This document shows, in pieces, positions 34,337 to 42,798 of a stretch of 64,000 nucleotides of DNA. A model generated the notes under the pieces. It ran no database searches, was not told the DNA's origin, and saw nothing but the letters and a program-made list of their open reading frames with translations. The position numbers were made by a program, and so were the translations under genes. Every line of letters starts with the position of its first letter. The stretch's first letter is position 1. The stretch covers positions 1 through 64,000 of the forward strand of contig CAREUR010000001.1 of assembly GCA_948968885.1 (NCBI GenBank). Reading direction: 5' to 3'. The stretch comes from an uncultured Eubacteriales bacterium (GTDB taxonomy: Bacteria > Bacillota > Clostridia > Oscillospirales > Acutalibacteraceae).

Positions 34337-35162
34337 CTTCAAGGCCTTGCTGGCGGTCTCTGCAATAAAATTTTTCTCAAAACTGCTGCTAACCCTCCTG
34401 GCCTTCCTGGCGGTCTACTCCCTCTTCGACTACACATTCACCGCCAACGGCTTCTTCACTTCGTTTCTAAAGCCCATCTCTGCGGCCAAAAATTTAAACT
34501 CAGTCCCGCTAAGCGCCATTCTGCTGGCACTTTGGGCGTACACATTCGTCATGCTCCTCCCGCTAGACCTGGGCTTTTACCTGTGGTTCTCTCAAATAGA
34601 GCCCGACATCACGCCGCCCCCGCTGCTACTTATATTTTTCTATTACAAAAATTTAAGCCTCGTCATCAGAGCAATATCCTTCCAGTTCGCCATTTTACTT
34701 AGATCCGTATTAAAATTTATCCTTTACATTGGTCCCGCAGCAGGAACTTTCATATTTCTATGCCTAAACATCCGCACCTTTTCGCCAGAATCCCAGCTTC
34801 TTTTCAGAATTTTCATACTAATTGCGGCGTTCGCAGCCTTTGCCGAAGCCCTCCTCTTCATCCGGTCCCAGATTCTTCGCGCCTTCACCAAATTCATCTT
34901 CGTTCTCAACGACTCTCAAAACGTCTTCAAAACTCTCAAAAGCTCGGCGTTTCTAACTCGAAACAGCAGCAAAAGCCTCATAAAATTTATCCTCTCCTTC
35001 TGGCCATACGCGATTCTCAGCTTCTTCATCGTGACTATTCCACTCGCGCGCGCCTATTTTCTGTTCCGGCTTGGCATTTTTACAAAAAAAATTATCTATA
35101 ACCAAAATCAAGGGATCATTGCGATCCCTCTCAGTCAAAAAGTTATAGATATAAATTTATAA
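34290..35162 (+). CDS. Polytopic membrane protein of unknown function
   Basis: Protein of 290 aa. I see about five to six hydrophobic segments (for example LLTLLAFLAVYSLFDY and AILLALWAYTFVMLLPL). The start is TTG 34290, six bases after a run of G (GGGGGG), so the gene overlaps ylbJ by 47 bases; a longer open frame from 34095 lies wholly within ylbJ in another frame and is not credible. The last 20 codons lie inside a nested inverted repeat (35093-35151), so the C-terminus (IIAIPLSQKVIDINL) may be acquired. No family is recognised; expression with ylbJ suggests a sporulation link. Confidence 0.6.
   Translation: MKNLKKEGLITFSKSNFKALLAVSAIKFFSKLLLTLLAFLAVYSLFDYTFTANGFFTSFLKPISAAKNLNSVPLSAILLALWAYTFVMLLPLDLGFYLWFSQIEPDITPPPLLLIFFYYKNLSLVIRAISFQFAILLRSVLKFILYIGPAAGTFIFLCLNIRTFSPESQLLFRIFILIAAFAAFAEALLFIRSQILRAFTKFIFVLNDSQNVFKTLKSSAFLTRNSSKSLIKFILSFWPYAILSFFIVTIPLARAYFLFRLGIFTKKIIYNQNQGIIAIPLSQKVIDINL
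35093..35151. repeat. Nested inverted repeat in the 3' end of the 34290 gene
   Basis: Outer arms TATCTATAAC (35093-35102) and GTTATAGATA (35142-35151) are perfect ten-base complements. Inner arms AGGGATC (35111-35117) and GATCCCT (35123-35129) are perfect and enclose ATTGC. The whole is in the coding sequence just before the stop. It may be a terminator-like or mobile-element-derived hairpin. Confidence 0.75.
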
Positions 35163-35321
35163 ATTATAAAACCTGATTAAGTTCTCTCTGTACCTAGTAC
35201 CACAGCCATCTAGTTTCGACCCGTATCCATGGGCCCCCAGCTCTTGGCCCTTTGTTCCAAGACCCCAGCCCTTGTGCATCGGCTCCCGGCCAAGCCTAAC
35301 TAAAGCTCAACGTCAACTTCT

Positions 35322-35564
35322 CTATTTGGACTTCAATTCTGAAATACAATTCTTGCAAACACAATGCCCCTTAAAGTCTACAATGTCCTCGCAAGAGCCA
35401 CAAAAACTGCACGCAAACTGATGCTTAGTCAGCACAATATTCTCGCCATCCACATATATTTCAAGCTTGTCTCTACTATTAATATTCATAGTTTTGCGGA
35501 GTTCCATAGGCAAAACGATTCTTCCCAACTCATCGATTGAGCGCACTATACCTGTTGATTTCAT
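35322..35564 (-). CDS. AbrB-family regulator with C-terminal Cys cluster
   Basis: Protein of 80 aa. The SpoVT/AbrB swapped-hairpin DNA-binding domain occupies residues 1-47 (STGIVRSIDELGRIVLPMEL). The C-terminus has cysteines at 52, 55, 58, 68, 70 and 73, a likely zinc site. AbrB-like proteins control transition-state and sporulation genes; here it lies among sporulation genes. The ATG is near a GAAAGGA-like site. Confidence 0.88.
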   Translation of the reverse strand: MKSTGIVRSIDELGRIVLPMELRKTMNINSRDKLEIYVDGENIVLTKHQFACSFCGSCEDIVDFKGHCVCKNCISELKSK

Positions 35565-36090
35565 TTAGCACTGTCCTTTCTACAACTAATACTGTCGATT
35601 TTAATCAGTTTTATTTTTTTATTAAATTAATAATACTATTTTCTTACAAAATTGTCAAACATATTTTTAGATGTAAATAATGGAAATTATCATAAAATAA
35701 TCCAAGCCCGGAATATACTTTTTTTGTACAATAACGATGAATCGGCCGGGGATGAGTCCTAAGCTACACATCTGGCGGGTAATTAATAGCGTTATCTGGG
35801 GGATCTGTGTTGTTTTTGCCAAAGAATCGCCGTACAAAGGACATCTGTAAAATTTCAACATTCTCAAAAATACAGAATGTTTGCATTAGTCCACTACACA
35901 AATAGACTTAATATAGGGCTCATGAATCGCCTCCGCGTAATCTTTGTGTTCTATCCTTTAAGAGCACTAATCCCATTCTGTCACACTTTTTTCAACAGCA
36001 CTTATGAAATTTGCCCGCAGCCACTTGTAAGTCGTAGTTTTGCGTTATATAATGTTCATAATTTAAGCTCGAAGGAGACTGCTATTTGCA
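35565..36090. other. Gap between the AbrB gene and spmA
   Basis: 526 bases. The 3' end holds the spmA promoter. An unexplained, less AT-rich stretch lies at about 35700-35865 (with CGGCCGGGGATGAG and TCTGGCGGGTAATT). An open frame of 66 codons on the minus strand (35667-35867) covers it but has no ribosome site or recognisable protein. I cannot assign an RNA family. Confidence 0.5.
36025..36053 (+). promoter_or_regulatory. Promoter-like element of spmA
   Basis: TTGTAA (36025-36030), 17-base spacer, TATAAT (36048-36053), 38 bases before the ATG of spmA. It fits a sigma-A consensus; sporulation sigma factors cannot be excluded. Confidence 0.55.
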
Positions 36091-36660
36091 ATGTTAAACT
36101 ATATCTGGGGCGCGCTAATTCTGATAAGCATAGTCTGCGCCGTTTTTACCGGAAACGTAAAACCGCTTTCCGACGCCATTTTAACCGGGGCCTCAGACGC
36201 CATCGGACTAGTCATCTCTATGGCCGGCATGATGAGCCTTTGGACCGGACTTCTAGAGATCGCCAACAAAGGCGGCCTCACCACGGTGCTCACTCGCCTC
36301 TTTAAGCCCGTTATCAAGCACCTGTTTAAGGAGTACCCCGAGGACAGCCCCGCCATCCACGCCATTTGCATGAACATCACGGCAAACCTTTTGGGGCTCG
36401 ACAATGCCGCCACCCCGCTTGGGATCTCTGCCATGAAGGAGATGAACAAGGCGAACAAAACCTCAACCGTCGCCAACAACAGCATGGTTATCTTCACCGT
36501 CATGAACACTGCCTCCATCCAGCTCGTGCCCACCATGATGTCCGTTCTGCGTCAAAAGTACAACTCTGCCTCTCCGTTCGACGTACTGCCCGTCATTTGG
36601 GTATCTTCCTTCATAGCACTTGCAATCGGCGTCATTTTGGCAAAACTCTTCGAAAAATAA
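36091..36660 (+). CDS. spmA: Spore maturation protein A
   Basis: Protein of 189 aa with about four to five membrane segments and nucleoside-recognition (Gate) motifs (LGLDNAATPLGISAMKEM, NTASIQLVPTM). SpmA and SpmB act together in dehydration of the spore core. GAAGGAG precedes the ATG. spmB follows after 24 bases. Third codon positions are strongly C-rich (26 C against 9 T in the first 60 codons). Confidence 0.95.
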   Translation: MLNYIWGALILISIVCAVFTGNVKPLSDAILTGASDAIGLVISMAGMMSLWTGLLEIANKGGLTTVLTRLFKPVIKHLFKEYPEDSPAIHAICMNITANLLGLDNAATPLGISAMKEMNKANKTSTVANNSMVIFTVMNTASIQLVPTMMSVLRQKYNSASPFDVLPVIWVSSFIALAIGVILAKLFEK

Positions 36661-36684
36661 AGAAAAACAAAGTGAGGGTCTTTA

Positions 36685-37206
36685 TTGAACACGTTCAGCT
36701 TCTACATATTGCCCGGTGTCATCGGGTTTATCATCGTATTTGGACTTTTTAAAAATGTTCCACTGTTTGACACATTCATCCTAGGTGCCAAAGATGGCCT
36801 TTCTTCGGCTTTTTCCATTGCTCCCTCGCTGATCGGCTTGATCGTTGCGGTCTCCATGCTAAAAGCCTCGGGCGCTCTGGATATCATAACCTCTTTGCTA
36901 GCTCCAATCGGCAACCTGATCGCCATTCCCAAAGAGACGATCCCCCTAATGTTGCTAAGGCCGATTTCTGGCAGCGGTGCTTTGGCGCTTGTTGACTCAA
37001 TTTTTAAATCCTGCGGGCCAGATAGCTTTCCAGGCCGCGTCGCCTCCGTCATGATGGGCTCAACCGAAACTACGTTCTACGTCCTAGCTGTTTATTTTGG
37101 CGCCGTGGGCATCAAAAATACTCGCCACGCCCTTCCCGTAGCCCTCACCGCAGACTTCGCCAGCTTTATTCTCTCCGTCCTCACCGTGCGGCTGTTTTTT
37201 TCGTGA
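36685..37206 (+). CDS. spmB: Spore maturation protein B
   Basis: Protein of 173 aa, Gate-domain partner of SpmA; motifs include GAKDGLSSAFSIAPSLIGLIVAV, LLRPISGSGALALVDSIF and MMGSTETTFYVLAVYFGAVG. The start is TTG after GAGGGT. It is the second gene of the spmAB operon, and I see no terminator before the next gene. Confidence 0.95.
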   Translation: MNTFSFYILPGVIGFIIVFGLFKNVPLFDTFILGAKDGLSSAFSIAPSLIGLIVAVSMLKASGALDIITSLLAPIGNLIAIPKETIPLMLLRPISGSGALALVDSIFKSCGPDSFPGRVASVMMGSTETTFYVLAVYFGAVGIKNTRHALPVALTADFASFILSVLTVRLFFS

Positions 37207-37365
37207 GCGGCACATTTTTGTAAACTTGTTGTAAAATAATCACATTTTTTTGTTTGTTTTTTTTTAATTAGTATCCATTTATACAAAGTTTATCTAAAAG
37301 CCTTCCAATTTATAAAATTGTGTTGTATAATGTTAATAATTCAACTTGAAAGGAGGAATAATTTT

Positions 37366-37845
37366 ATGAAAAAGAAAATTCTTTCGCTGGTACTAATTTT
37401 TGTATTATCATTGAATGTTTTTAGCCCTATTTGCAATGCAAATTATCCTGATGATGTTTCTGCACAAATAGAAGAGTTTCAGCAAAAACTTGATGAGCTA
37501 AAACAAAAGCAAAAGGATCAACAAAAAGAGTTTGAGGAAAAACAAAAAACGCAACAGCAACAACCAATACAAGTGGAGTTAAAGCAATATAACCCTTCTT
37601 TTTTTGAACGCACTAGCCGTACCTTTAAATCTGCTTTGTCTTGGTTGGCAGGTATAGGTTCTTTTACTTTAATTACTGGATACGCTAACATATTGTTTAA
37701 ATCTTTTATTAGCTGGGTAGATGATTATAAATGCCATAATTTCGAAGATTTTGTTGAAAAACTTCGCGAACATGCTAACCGAAAAACGTTTTTTGAACCT
37801 ATTAAATTTACTTTAAGAAATGTTTATTTTAAAGTGAACGCGTAA
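37366..37845 (+). CDS. Secreted coiled-coil protein of unknown function
   Basis: Protein of 159 aa. Residues 1-25 are a clear Sec signal peptide ending ICNA. Residues 31-66 are Gln/Lys/Glu coiled coil; 91-113 are a hydrophobic, possibly membrane segment (LSWLAGIGSFTLITGYANIL); the C-terminus is basic with one Cys. AAAGGAGGAAT precedes the ATG, and TATAAT (37326-37331) is a -10 candidate. It stands alone between spmB and a bidirectional terminator. No family is recognised; it resembles in design the proteins at 5510 and 41809. Confidence 0.7.
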   Translation: MKKKILSLVLIFVLSLNVFSPICNANYPDDVSAQIEEFQQKLDELKQKQKDQQKEFEEKQKTQQQQPIQVELKQYNPSFFERTSRTFKSALSWLAGIGSFTLITGYANILFKSFISWVDDYKCHNFEDFVEKLREHANRKTFFEPIKFTLRNVYFKVNA

Positions 37846-37859
37846 TCACACGTATAAAC

Positions 37860-37898
37860 AAAAAGAATCCGTAATTAAATTTATTACGGGTTCTTCTT
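37860..37898. terminator. Bidirectional terminator between the secreted protein gene and thrS
   Basis: GAATCCGTAAT (37865-37875) pairs with ATTACGGGTTC (37883-37893); T tracts follow on both strands (TTCTTTTTT and TTTTTG). Confidence 0.88.
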
Positions 37899-37900
37899 TT

Positions 37901-39814
37901 TTATATTCTTTTTTCTGCAATTTCTTTTTCTATCATTTTTATGAATTCGGCCAGTTGCATTGCGCCAAGATCCCCCTCGCTTCTCGACCTTACCGAGACT
38001 GTGTTTGTTTCGACTTCCTTATCGCCCACCACCAGCATGTAGGGAACCTTTTTCAGCTGTGCTTCCCTTATTTTGTAGCCTATCTTTTCGCTCTTTGTGT
38101 CCATCGTCGCTTTGATTTTTATCTGTTTTAGCTGCTCTTCAATTTCCAGCGCTTCTTTGTGGAATCTCTCGCTCAACGGCAGAATTCTAACTTGCTCCGG
38201 TGCCAGCCACAGTGGGAATGCTCCTGCGAAGTGCTCTGTCAAAATTCCGATAAATCGCTCTATGCTGCCTAAGATTACTCTATGTATCATGACGGGACGG
38301 TGTTTTTCGCCATCTTCGCCTACATAAGTAAGGTCAAACCGTTCTGGCATTTGGAAGTCCAGCTGTATCGTGCCGCACTGCCATGTTCTACCTAAGCAAT
38401 CCTCCAAATGAAAGTCGATCTTTGGCCCATAGAATGCCCCGTCTCCCTCGTTTATCTTATACTCTTTTCCGATGCTATCGAGCGCATTTTTTAGACCCTC
38501 TGTGGCCTTCTCCCACTGCTCATCCGTGCCCAGCGAATCCTCCGGCCGCGTGGACAGCTCTATGTGATACTTGAACCCGAATGTCGAATAAAATTTGTTG
38601 ATTAGCCGGATGACGCCCACTATCTCGGACTCGATTTGATCCGGCGTCATGAAGATATGCGCGTCGTCTTGCGTGAAGCAGCGAACTCTCATCAAACCGT
38701 GCAGCGCGCCCGAAAGCTCATGCCGATGCACCAATCCTAGCTCGGCCACTCGCATGGGTAAATCGCGGTACGAATGCGGTCTGCTTTTGTACACCAGCAT
38801 TCCGCCGGGGCAATTCATCGGCTTGATGGCGAACTCCTGCTCGTCGATGACCGTCGTGTACATGTTGCTCTTGTAGTACTCCCAGTGCCCCGACCGCAGC
38901 CACAGCTCTTTGTTCAGCATCATCGGCGTTTTTATCTCGACGTAGCCGGCCTTGTCGTGCTCCTCGTGCCAAAAGTCCAGCAGCGCGTTCCGAAGCCGCA
39001 TTCCGTTTGGGAAAAAGAACGGAAATCCCGGTCCCTCCTCAAACAGATCGAAAAGTTCTAGCTCTCTGCCGAGCTTTCTGTGATCGCGCTTTTTGGCCTC
39101 TTCCATTTTTGTCAAATAAGCCTCTAGCTCGGCCGTTTTGGGGAACGATATGCCATAAACCCGCTGCAGCATCGGACCTTTTGCATCTCCGCGCCAATAC
39201 GCGCCCGTGCAACTTAGCAGCTTTATCGCTTTTATCTGCCCAGTCGAGATTAAATGCGGCCCCGCGCACAGATCCGTGAAGTCTCCCTGCTTGCGAAACA
39301 CCAAATTCTCGCCCTTGCCAGCGTGCTCCTCGATTAACTCTAGCTTGTATTTTTGGTCCTTATTTTTCATTAGCTCGATGGCGTCATCATGCGGCAACTC
39401 GAAGCGCTCCACCGGAAGATCTTCCTTTACGATCCTCTTCATCTCCGCCTCGATCTGCTCCAAGTCCTGCACGTTGAGCGTTCTTGGCAAATCAAAGTCG
39501 TAGTAAAATCCGTTGTCGATGGCCGGGCCAATTGCTAGCTTTGCGTCCGGAAAAAGCCGCAGCACCGCCTGTGCCAGCACATGCGCCGACGTATGCCAAT
39601 AGACTTTCTTGCAGAAATCGTCGTCCTCGAACCTCAAAATTTCTAGTGTAGAATCCTCTTTTATCGGCGTCCGCAAGTCAACGATCTCTCCGTTCAGCTT
39701 TGCGGCACACGCTGCCTTATAAATCCCGGCACCAAGCGACTTTGCAACCTGTGCGGGGGTCACATTCTCCTCATACTGCTTTACTGCGCCATCCTTTAGC
39801 CTAATGTTTATCAT
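37901..39814 (-). CDS. thrS: Threonyl-tRNA synthetase
   Basis: Protein of 637 aa. N-terminal TGS domain, second additional domain with HTSAHVLAQAV and a later HxxxC editing site region, class II core with LRNALLDFWHEEH, AIKPMNCPGGMLVYKS (zinc Cys), RVAELGLVHRHELSGALHGL and DDAHIF, and C-terminal anticodon domain. It charges tRNA-Thr and edits Ser. ATG 39814 has AAAAGGTGTGAG upstream; GTG 39823 is less likely. The promoter at 39881-39909 leaves only about 60 bases of leader, so no T-box. Confidence 0.98.
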   Translation of the reverse strand: MINIRLKDGAVKQYEENVTPAQVAKSLGAGIYKAACAAKLNGEIVDLRTPIKEDSTLEILRFEDDDFCKKVYWHTSAHVLAQAVLRLFPDAKLAIGPAIDNGFYYDFDLPRTLNVQDLEQIEAEMKRIVKEDLPVERFELPHDDAIELMKNKDQKYKLELIEEHAGKGENLVFRKQGDFTDLCAGPHLISTGQIKAIKLLSCTGAYWRGDAKGPMLQRVYGISFPKTAELEAYLTKMEEAKKRDHRKLGRELELFDLFEEGPGFPFFFPNGMRLRNALLDFWHEEHDKAGYVEIKTPMMLNKELWLRSGHWEYYKSNMYTTVIDEQEFAIKPMNCPGGMLVYKSRPHSYRDLPMRVAELGLVHRHELSGALHGLMRVRCFTQDDAHIFMTPDQIESEIVGVIRLINKFYSTFGFKYHIELSTRPEDSLGTDEQWEKATEGLKNALDSIGKEYKINEGDGAFYGPKIDFHLEDCLGRTWQCGTIQLDFQMPERFDLTYVGEDGEKHRPVMIHRVILGSIERFIGILTEHFAGAFPLWLAPEQVRILPLSERFHKEALEIEEQLKQIKIKATMDTKSEKIGYKIREAQLKKVPYMLVVGDKEVETNTVSVRSRSEGDLGAMQLAEFIKMIEKEIAEKRI

Positions 39815-39880
39815 AAAACTCACACCTTTTTTCTTTTAACGAAATTTGCTCGGCTCCCATTTTGAGCCTTTGCTTTTTCT

Positions 39881-39909
39881 ATGATACCACGATTTGTCCG
39901 CAACTTCAA
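39881..39909 (-). promoter_or_regulatory. Promoter of thrS
   Basis: On the minus strand TTGAAG (39904-39909) and TATCAT (39881-39886) are 17 bases apart. Confidence 0.6.
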
Positions 39910-39924
39910 CAGTTTATAATTTGC

Positions 39925-39954
39925 TTGACAGCGGCCCGTTTGAAGTAATACAAT
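39925..39954 (+). promoter_or_regulatory. Promoter of rny
   Basis: TTGACA (39925-39930) and TACAAT (39949-39954), 18-base spacer. It leaves an AT-rich leader of about 235 bases before the rny start; no gene or known motif is seen in it. Confidence 0.65.
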
Positions 39955-40198
39955 ATTATTTGAGAATTTATTTGTGAATCTTCTTAATTCTCAAAAATTA
40001 TAGGTGTATTTTCGATTTTTTATCGCTTTTATATATTTTTTTGTTTTGAAATAAACTTTAAAGCTTTTCTTTTTAAGGTTATTTTTGTGTTTTGGAAATT
40101 TAAAAATATAAACAAACGGCTTTAAATCTGAATTTATCCTATAACCGAAAAACAAATTGATTCTAAATATTTTAAAAATTTTTAAGGAGGTGCCCCAT

Positions 40199-41734
40199 TT
40201 GTTAAATTTTGGACTAATTATACTCTTTGTTATAATTTCCGCTTTTATTACCGCTTTTGTTGCCTTTAAACTCGGTATTTCGCATAGAAAAAAAGTCGCT
40301 GAATCTGCCATTAGCTCGGCCGAACTCGAGGCCAAGAAGATTTTGAGTGAGGCTATTAGTGAGGCTCAGGTAAAGAAAAACGAGATCGTTATTGAGGGCA
40401 AGGACGAGGTACATAAGCTGCGCACCGATGCCGAGAAGGAGATTGCCGAGAAGCGCAAGGATATTCAGCGGCAGGAACGGCGGGTTTTGCAGCGCGAGGA
40501 GTCTTTGGACAAAAAAATGGACAATTTGGACGCAAAAAGTGAGGAGCTGAACAAGCAGTCACAGTTGGTGGAGGAGCTTAAGCAGCAGCAGTTCGAGGCT
40601 TTGGAGAAAATCTCAGGGTTTACTTTGCAGCAAGCGAAAGAATATTTGCTTAAAAGTTTGGACGAAGAACTGACGCACGAAAAGTCCGTTAAAATCTTGG
40701 AATTCGAGCAGAAGGCCAAAGATGAATCCGAAAAAAAGGCACGAGAAATTATTTCCCTCGCGATTCAGAGATGTGCATCCGACCACGTTGCAGAGGCCAC
40801 CGTTAGTGTCGTACCTTTGCCAAACGACGAAATGAAGGGTCGCATAATTGGCCGAGAGGGCCGTAACATCCGTGCTATCGAGACTTTGACCGGCGTCGAT
40901 TTGATTATTGACGACACACCCGAGGCTATCACTATTTCTAGCTTTGACCCGATCCGCCGCGAAATTGCGCGGGTTGCGCTTGAAAATCTCATTACTGACG
41001 GCCGGATTCACCCTGCTAGGATTGAGGAAACTATCGATCGCGCTAAAAAAGAGGTCGACCGGAGCATCAAGGCCGAGGGCGAGCGTGCAATAATTGAGGC
41101 TGGCGTCAATTCGATTCATCCTGAGCTTATCAAGTTGCTTGGTCGGCTTCGCTACCGTACCAGCTATGGTCAAAACGTTTTAGAGCATTCTTTGGAAGTC
41201 GCTCACTTGGCCGGATCTATGGCCTCTGAGCTCGGGCTTGATCCTACTATTGCCCGGCGTGCTGGCCTTTTGCACGATATCGGTAAGGCCCTTGACCACC
41301 AAGTTGAAGGGTCTCATATTGAGATCGGCGTTGATCTTGCTAAGAAGTACCGCGAAAGTGATGCCGTCGTTCATGCGATTCAGGCTCACCACGGCGACGT
41401 TGAGGCCAAGACTGTTATTGCTTGCCTTGTTCAGGCTGCGGATGCGATTTCTGCTGCTCGTCCCGGCGCCCGGCGCGAAAATCTTGAGAATTACATTAAG
41501 CGTCTTGAAAAGCTGGAGGAAATTGCTTCGTCCTTTAAAGGTGTCGAGCGGTGCTTTGCGATTCAAGCCGGCCGTGAGATTCGTATAATGGTCAAGCCCG
41601 ATGTCATTAATGACGATCAGGCTGCTATTTTGGCTAGAGAGGTTTGCAAGAAAATTGAAAACGAACTCGATTACCCTGGTCAAGTCAAGGTTAATATAAT
41701 CCGTGAAAGCCGCGTCGTTGAGTACGCAAGATAA
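40199..41734 (+). CDS. rny: Ribonuclease Y
   Basis: Protein of 511 aa. N-terminal membrane anchor (residues 4-25), long coiled coil to about residue 190, KH domain with [21 protein letters not shown], and HD phosphohydrolase domain with [11 protein letters not shown] and the later [13 protein letters not shown]. It starts mRNA decay at the membrane. TTG 40199 follows AAGGAGGTG at seven bases; the longer frame from 40157 runs through this ribosome site. It ends at a strong terminator. Confidence 0.97.
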   Translation: MLNFGLIILFVIISAFITAFVAFKLGISHRKKVAESAISSAELEAKKILSEAISEAQVKKNEIVIEGKDEVHKLRTDAEKEIAEKRKDIQRQERRVLQREESLDKKMDNLDAKSEELNKQSQLVEELKQQQFEALEKISGFTLQQAKEYLLKSLDEELTHEKSVKILEFEQKAKDESEKKAREIISLAIQRCASDHVAEATVSVVPLPNDEMKGRIIGREGRNIRAIETLTGVDLIIDDTPEAITISSFDPIRREIARVALENLITDGRIHPARIEETIDRAKKEVDRSIKAEGERAIIEAGVNSIHPELIKLLGRLRYRTSYGQNVLEHSLEVAHLAGSMASELGLDPTIARRAGLLHDIGKALDHQVEGSHIEIGVDLAKKYRESDAVVHAIQAHHGDVEAKTVIACLVQAADAISAARPGARRENLENYIKRLEKLEEIASSFKGVERCFAIQAGREIRIMVKPDVINDDQAAILAREVCKKIENELDYPGQVKVNIIRESRVVEYAR

Positions 41735-41751
41735 TATAAATTAAGATAAAA

Positions 41752-41793
41752 ACAGCCGGTATCCAATTATTCTGGTTTGGATACCGGTTTTTT
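41752..41793. terminator. Bidirectional terminator after rny
   Basis: CCGGTATCCA (41756-41765) pairs perfectly with TGGATACCGG (41778-41787). TTTTTT follows on the plus strand and TGTTTTT on the minus strand, so it serves both rny and the convergent secreted protein gene. Confidence 0.93.
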
Positions 41794-41808
41794 ATATTTA
41801 ATTAATTT

Positions 41809-42594
41809 TTACTTTACGCAGTTACTATCTTTAAACTTATAACCATCGATACAAATTTTATCTGCTGGGCATGTATCTTTAACATCGATACAAATTTCAT
41901 CTGCTGGGCATGTATCATCGTTGTTGCCTTTTTCTTGCGCTGCCGCTGCGCCTCTAAGTCTTAAACTTTTTAATAAACAGTCCCACGCACCATTTGTTTT
42001 ACTTGCGGGGCAGACATTTTCATAGAATTTATTCATTTGATCTATAATATAATAACCTGATACTGTATCTTTCGTTTCACTCAAAAGATTATTAATTTTT
42101 TCAATAACCTCTTTTACTTTTGGGTTTTTAATATTATAGCCTGATACTATGCCTTTCATTTTACTCAAAAAAATCTTAATTTCTTCAACAAGCTTTTTTA
42201 CTTTAGGGTTATTACTTAAGGCTGGATTCGTTGTCAAATAAATAACTATGTAACCCAAAAAGGCAATACATGCAGCTAAAGAAAATACTTTAACCACAGT
42301 CCAAACTTTTGACAATTTATTACCTTTTTTCTCTTCTTTTGGCGAATTTTCATTAAAATCGCAACTATAATTGTCTAAAGCTATATTAAAATCGTAATAT
42401 TCTTTATTATAATTATCATCTGAATCTAGATTAGAATCGTAATATTCTTCTTCTTCACTATAATCATCATCTGAATCTAGATTATTGTAATGTTGTTCAT
42501 CCTCAGGCATAGCAGCTGCTACATTCCCGCTACCTAAAAATGTAAAATTGTATGCCATTAATACGGCAAGCGCCATTGACAAAAATTTTTTCAT
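41809..42594 (-). CDS. Secreted modular repeat protein of unknown function
   Basis: Protein of 261 aa. Residues 1-28 are a signal peptide (ending NVAAA); 36-80 are acidic Asp/Glu/Tyr repeats (NLDSDD motif at 38 and 55); 98-121 are a membrane segment; 129-183 are two 28-residue tandem repeats starting NPKVK; the C-terminus has the 13-residue repeat DTCPAD-x-ICID at 227-252 and seven Cys in total (195-259). The ATG has AAAAGGAG upstream; an in-frame ATG at 42642 lacks a ribosome site. It has its own promoter and terminator. I recognise no family. The modular repeats suggest recent expansion and a surface role; this is inference. Confidence 0.7.
   Translation of the reverse strand: MKKFLSMALAVLMAYNFTFLGSGNVAAAMPEDEQHYNNLDSDDDYSEEEEYYDSNLDSDDNYNKEYYDFNIALDNYSCDFNENSPKEEKKGNKLSKVWTVVKVFSLAACIAFLGYIVIYLTTNPALSNNPKVKKLVEEIKIFLSKMKGIVSGYNIKNPKVKEVIEKINNLLSETKDTVSGYYIIDQMNKFYENVCPASKTNGAWDCLLKSLRLRGAAAAQEKGNNDDTCPADEICIDVKDTCPADKICIDGYKFKDSNCVK
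41844..41916 (-). repeat. Direct repeat encoding the Cys motif DTCPAD
   Basis: 34 bases at 41844-41877 recur at 41883-41916 with one mismatch, period 39. They encode the 13-residue C-terminal repeat of the secreted protein. Confidence 0.9.
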
Positions 42595-42710
42595 AAAATA
42601 AAAACTCCTTTTAATAAATTTTAATTTTTTACAACCATCCATTAATGTGCTTTTCGTACAAAAACCTTCCCTTTGCTAAACTGACCTCTCCTTTCTTTTA
42701 ATTGTTTTAC

Positions 42711-42739
42711 ATTATACCATACCAAAATTATTTTGTAAA
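42711..42739 (-). promoter_or_regulatory. Promoter of the secreted modular protein
   Basis: On the minus strand TTTACA (42734-42739) and extended -10 TGGTATAAT (TATAAT at 42711-42716), 17-base spacer. The leader is about 110 bases long. Confidence 0.75.
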
Positions 42740-42798
42740 CAGTTTGAAATCAATTTGTTGAATTTTGTATAATTTGTATATTGTATTCGTGTATTTTT

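Noticed and set aside
35667..35867. Minus-strand open frame of 66 codons
   Set aside because: No ribosome site, odd composition, no recognisable motif; treated as part of an unassigned spacer.
35877..36305. Plus-strand open frame overlapping spmA
   Set aside because: It is another frame of spmA plus spacer; spmA itself is clear and has its own ribosome site.
39815..40198. T-box leader for thrS
   Set aside because: The thrS promoter leaves only about 60 bases of leader and no T-box sequence is seen.
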